The position numbers were made by a program, and so were the translations under genes. From Aegilops tauschii subsp. strangulata (Eukaryota > Streptophyta > Magnoliopsida > Poales > Poaceae), in the NCBI RefSeq assembly GCF_002575655.3, contig NC_053040.3:359536267-359600266 (forward strand): a stretch of DNA of 64,000 nucleotides. The letters are read 5' to 3'. The notes beneath the pieces were generated by a model, which ran no database searches, was not told the DNA's origin, and saw only the letters and a program-made list of their open reading frames with translations. Positions within the stretch are counted from its first letter, which is position 1; every line of letters starts with the position of its first letter. Shown here piece by piece: positions 61,121 through 64,000 of the stretch.

Positions 61121-61766
61121 ATGGGAAGCACTGAGGTTTACAATCGAGGTTAGCACATGCACGGTCCATTGTCTAATACAACATTATTGTGCAATTGCAG
61201 GAACCATTCTAATATTTAGGTTTTTAACAATGTGTTCTTGCACATGTAGGTCCTGCTGTCAGAGGTTTTGACCCACTGTTCGACCCTTTTTGCATTTGGG
61301 GAAATGAGTTGTCCATAAATATCAATCAAATCAAGAAACTCAGAAAGATGGTTAGGATAAATAAATTAGCGACAAAAAACAAGATCTTTGTCTGCACAAT
61401 GAAGAAGACATCAGTTCACTACAAGATGGTACTAACTATTATACCTTGCCTTTTTTTATTCCTTTGCCCCATTTCCAATATAGAGAATATATTTATGCAC
61501 ATCCTTGTTTTCAGGCCTTTCCAAAGCAGTTCACTGATGATTACCTCTCAAACCACCTCTATGGTCAGGAGGTGAGGAAGGTTTTCATACAACACCCACG
61601 GTTCAATATTGAAGTGTTCCTGAAGAGGACGAAGGACGGGCGGTCAATCATCCATAGGCACTAGCCTAAAGTTGCAAAGACCTTCAACATGAATGAAGGC
61701 TCAATATTCGCCTTCCGCTTCAGCAGTTTTCCAAATGAGATGCATCTGTCTATATACCGTCTATGA
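61121..61766 (+). pseudogene. B3 DNA-binding-domain-like gene in CACTA, premature stop
   Basis: B3 domains bind DNA in plant transcription factors. Predicted exons are 61121-61148, 61250-61428 and 61515-61766, with GT-AG introns (61149-61249 and 61429-61514) that keep the frame. The product would start MGSTEVYNR, with a linker containing GFDPLFDPFCIWGNE. A B3-like domain follows from about residue 52: KIFVCTMKKTSVHYKM, then FPKQFTDDYLSNHL, VFIQHPRFNIEVFLKR, and after the break KVAKTFNMNEGSIFAFRFSS. A TAG at 61662-61664 (codon 119 of about 152) sits where B3 domains usually have tryptophan, consistent with a TGG to TAG change. The remaining frame ends at TGA 61764-61766. Similar genes are common passengers in grass CACTA elements. 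Function is inferred from pattern only. Confidence 0.65.
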
Positions 61767-61989
61767 TGCTAATTTCGAAAGGTTCTACATGTTGCATGTG
61801 AAACTTGGTGCTGGTGCAGTTGTGTAATGGGGTAGCTGAGTGCTGAAGCTGTATCATCTTGTACTCTGATGTATTTCAATTATGAAATTATGCTTCCTTA
61901 ATATGGAAATGAAATATATTATGTGCTTAATATGAATGTCAATTAGATTAATAAATGGATTATTAATAATAGGGCAATTAGCCTGCTAA

Positions 61990-62610
61990 TTGGGTTTTGC
62001 TATTGCAAACGGTTATTGAAAAAATACCATGGGCAATGACCTCGGGCAACGCACACAGTTTCTAGGAATAAACCGTGTTGGATCAATGAACAATCACACA
62101 CAACTTTCTCTTGAAAATTGTTTGCGTTAGGCCACCTTGCGCAAACGTTTACCACATAAAAATTGTGTGTGATGGACAGCCTTTGCCACACAGTTTCTTC
62201 TACGGACCGTGTGTGATGCATTCAATAACGCAAACAATTTAATGGGAAAAATTGTGTGTGATGTACCTGTGAACGGAAATGTTTTCCTTCGAGCGACTGT
62301 GTGGGATGTACATACGAACGAAAACGTTTAGTGGGGACTGACTGTGTGGGGTGTACTTCCGACCGGAAACAGTTTCGCCTGTATAATTGTATTTTTTTAA
62401 GCTCTACTGTACGTATTTCCGTATTTGGGCGCTCGCCGGTCGCACGCGACCTCATTTTGCCGAGCGTGTGTGCCAGGAGGGCACATCCTGACGGTTTCTG
62501 GGTCGTGTGGGAAGGACCCCCCTATTGCCGTCACTCACTAGGCAACGGTTCCAAATGTCGTCGCAGAAAGGGGTTAAAAACCGTTTGTATAGCACCGACG
62601 CGTACTAGTG
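61990..62610 (+). repeat. CACTA subterminal region and right terminus
   Basis: Multiple direct and inverted copies of cacacagttt and gtgtgtgatg occur from 62050 to 62400. The last 80 bases include ggttaaaaaccgtttg and the terminal tagcaccgacgcgtactagtg (its inverse begins CACTAGTACGCG). Subterminal repeats of this kind bind transposase in the En/Spm superfamily. The next bases, cta, are a candidate three-base target duplication. 61767-61989 is A/T-rich 3' flank without a feature. Confidence 0.75.
62251..62385 (+). repeat. Three 45-bp tandem subterminal repeats
   Basis: Units of exactly 45 bp start at 62251, 62296 and 62341. Each opens with a/ctgtgtg.g.tgtac and contains ga.cg.aaa. They are diverged but aligned without gaps. 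They are likely transposase-binding sites of the CACTA element. Confidence 0.8.
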
Positions 62611-62830
62611 CTACTAGACTTTTTGGATGATGTAGTGGCACATAGTTAAATGAGGAAAGAGAGGGTGTGGTATCATATCATGATACCCGTATCACATTAA
62701 ATGGTGTACTACTTTGTGTCATGCATGACAAAGGCAACCTAGGATATTGACTTGTGATACTATGCGCGCATTACGGAGGTAGTATCATATACTATAGCTA
62801 GTATCATATGCATGATACTAGTATATGATA
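62611..62830 (-). mobile_element. MITE copy 1, inverted relative to copy 2
   Basis: Its reverse complement aligns with 63167-63403 (shared atgcgcgcatagtatca, gtcatgcatgacac, accctctctttc). It lacks the outermost 5 or so bases at the right and, at the left, about 30 bases beyond ctagtag, where the CACTA end begins. The CACTA element therefore appears inserted in this MITE. Confidence 0.7.
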
Positions 62831-62841
62831 AAGCTGGTTGT

Positions 62842-63163
62842 AAGGCCCCTCCCAATGCTCCACCTTGTACAGGTGCTAAGGCTACCATGTAGGCAAAAAA
62901 TCTGATGTGGCAAGGTAATTAAGAGGAGAGAGATGAGTGTGGTGACCCAAGGAAGAAACAATGCCAAGCGCGAGAACCTAGGAAAAACACATAAATGGGA
63001 GAATCCCACCAATGCATGAAGAACTTTAGTTGCAAAATCATTAAATGAAGGATACTTAGCACCAACAAGATAATTAAGCACCTCTGCATTGGGGTCTTTA
63101 GTTGCTAAAGTATTTAATATGCTTAGCACCTCATGTAAGCACCAATGCATTGGAAGTAGCCTA
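62842..63163. mobile_element. MITE-like element between the inverted copies
   Basis: Imperfect terminal inverted repeats of about 40 bp are present: the left end starts aaggcccctcccaatgctcc and the inverse of the right end starts aggctacttccaatgcattg. Both continue to gtgctaag-like words. No coding frame is supported. The superfamily is not assigned. Confidence 0.55.
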
Positions 63164-63166
63164 ATG

Positions 63167-63403
63167 GGGAGTATCATATACTAGTATCATGCATATGATA
63201 CTACCTCTGTAATGCGCGCATAGTATCATAAGTTAGTATCATGTAGTATTTTATTTATTGTCATGCATGACACATAGTAGCATAGCATTTATTATGATAC
63301 GGCATCATGATATGATACTTAACCCTCTCTTTCTTCATTTAATTCTATGACAGCTCATCAAAATTGCCTAGTTGGCATGCATGATACTAGCTATGATACT
63401 CCC
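63167..63403 (+). mobile_element. MITE copy 2 with GGGAGTATCATA termini
   Basis: This 237-bp element starts gggagtatcatata and ends tatgatactccc, perfect inverted ends of 11 to 12 bp. The interior is rich in gtatcat/atgatac words that can form hairpins. The target duplication is not clear (ctaatg before, attacg after). Confidence 0.75.
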
Positions 63404-64000
63404 ATTACGGTCAACCTAGCAAAGAAGGTGTACAAATCATTTGTGCGTCGCTTTGCGAGTTTTCATCTGTTTGTTTGAGAAGCGGGGAGAAGTTTCAAAC
63501 ATTTCGGCCGCGAGGTGCGGCTACTAGCGTAGGCCTAGTTGGTATTTTAATCACAGGAAATTTAGATGGAGTACAGACATCATCAAAATCTATGTGTGCC
63601 TGTGGCGTGCTCTCACGACCCCATGGAAAAAATTGGTAAAGTTTAGCCAAAGTTTTGATGATCGCTCCTTCCAAACCGGAGCTTCTCACATGAAGGATCA
63701 TGATTTCCAAAAGGAGACGTGTTAAATCAAACTCCAGCGGCCGGTGACTTCATCGTTTGGCCTCATAAAAATTTCCACGGTACGCAATCAACAGTATACC
63801 ATGGGTTTGATTTTCTGGCGCATTTCAGGTATCGTTAGCTATATTTAAGACAGTTTTTGAGTTTAACATGCATTTTGTGCATAAAAATAAAATTACAACC
63901 GGAACTGCATGTGCTGTCGAAAGGGATGAGGATCGTCGTTCGATCTGGGAGCATCCAACAATGTAGACGTATGATCCGTGGGGTTTGGGTTCTGGCCAGT
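63404..64000. other. Unassigned sequence at the right end
   Basis: I see no recognised repeat or domain. A minus-strand frame of 71 codons (63710 to 63495, MEIMILHVRSSGLEGAIIK) has balanced composition but no recognised family and no splice context I can defend. This may be lower-copy DNA beside the repeat pile. Confidence 0.4.

Larger units (their letters stand above)
45207..62610 (+). mobile_element. CACTA transposon, right part, with accessory genes and nested insertions
   Basis: The right end, cgcgtactagtg at 62610, is the inverse of a CACTA terminus. It is preceded by subterminal cacacagttt/aaccgtgtgtgatg motifs (61990-62400). The same motifs appear at about 45653, 58588-58625 and 59605-59670, supporting one element. 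The contents are a G/C-rich segment, a 503-bp satellite, an alanine-rich ORF, a small ORF and a B3-like gene. No transposase is seen and the left terminus is absent, so the left edge given is only where the Sabrina-like LTR stops. Element D and a solo LTR are nested inside. Confidence 0.7.

Noticed and set aside
63495..63710. 71-codon minus-strand frame
   Set aside because: No recognised family, no start context or splice signals. Mentioned only in the unassigned region.

Overview
The window is repeat-rich genomic DNA from a large grass genome, most likely wheat or a close relative (Triticeae). The evidence is a pile of nested Copia elements of the Angela/WIS/BARE-1 type, several Gypsy elements, a CACTA transposon with grass-type accessory genes, and grass MITEs. 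Family names (Angela, WIS, BARE, Sabrina, Sukkula) are given from memory of terminal sequences. I see no clear single-copy host gene. The only gene-like units outside retroelement gag-pol are an antisense spliced gene inside a Gypsy element and three gene-like units inside the CACTA element.

Layout. 1-3262: minus-strand Gypsy element (gag, primer site, 5' LTR) that runs off the left edge. 3263-19449: old plus-strand Angela/WIS element A. Its 5' LTR is split by a 3.16 kb solo LTR (4466-7622, TSD ATCTC), its gag-pol is decayed, and its 3' LTR is split by element B (13801-18699), a minus-strand relative that lost half its body in a deletion. 19450-20231 plus 42480-45206: a non-coding, Sabrina-like Gypsy with a truncated 3' LTR. 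It is split by a Tat-type Gypsy at 20232-42479 (TSD GTAGG). That Tat element carries decayed minus-strand gag-pol and an opposite-strand five-exon gene, and it is itself split by a nearly intact Angela copy C at 25859-34619 (TSD AAAAC).

45207-62610: the right part of a CACTA element. It holds a ~503-bp tandem satellite, an alanine-rich ORF, a small ORF, a B3-domain-like gene with a premature stop, and subterminal repeats ending in a CACTA-type terminus. The satellite is interrupted by Copia element D (47696-56386, TSD GTTTC) and by a Gypsy solo LTR (56604-58251, TSD GTTTG). 62611-63403: three MITE-like units, two of them the same family in opposite orientation. 63404-64000: unassigned.

How the parts relate. 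Hand-counted LTR differences give an order of insertion: A (about 5 percent), then the Tat element (about 2.3 percent), then C and D (about 1 percent each). The most notable story is a lineage of defective Angela/WIS bodies. A and B share a gag stop codon. A and D both lack the RNase H core and share a 3' repeat block. D nevertheless has young LTRs of the C type. This suggests that coding-dead bodies were copied in trans and acquired newer LTRs by recombination. Within the Tat element, gag-pol and the antisense gene are transcribed towards each other from opposite ends.
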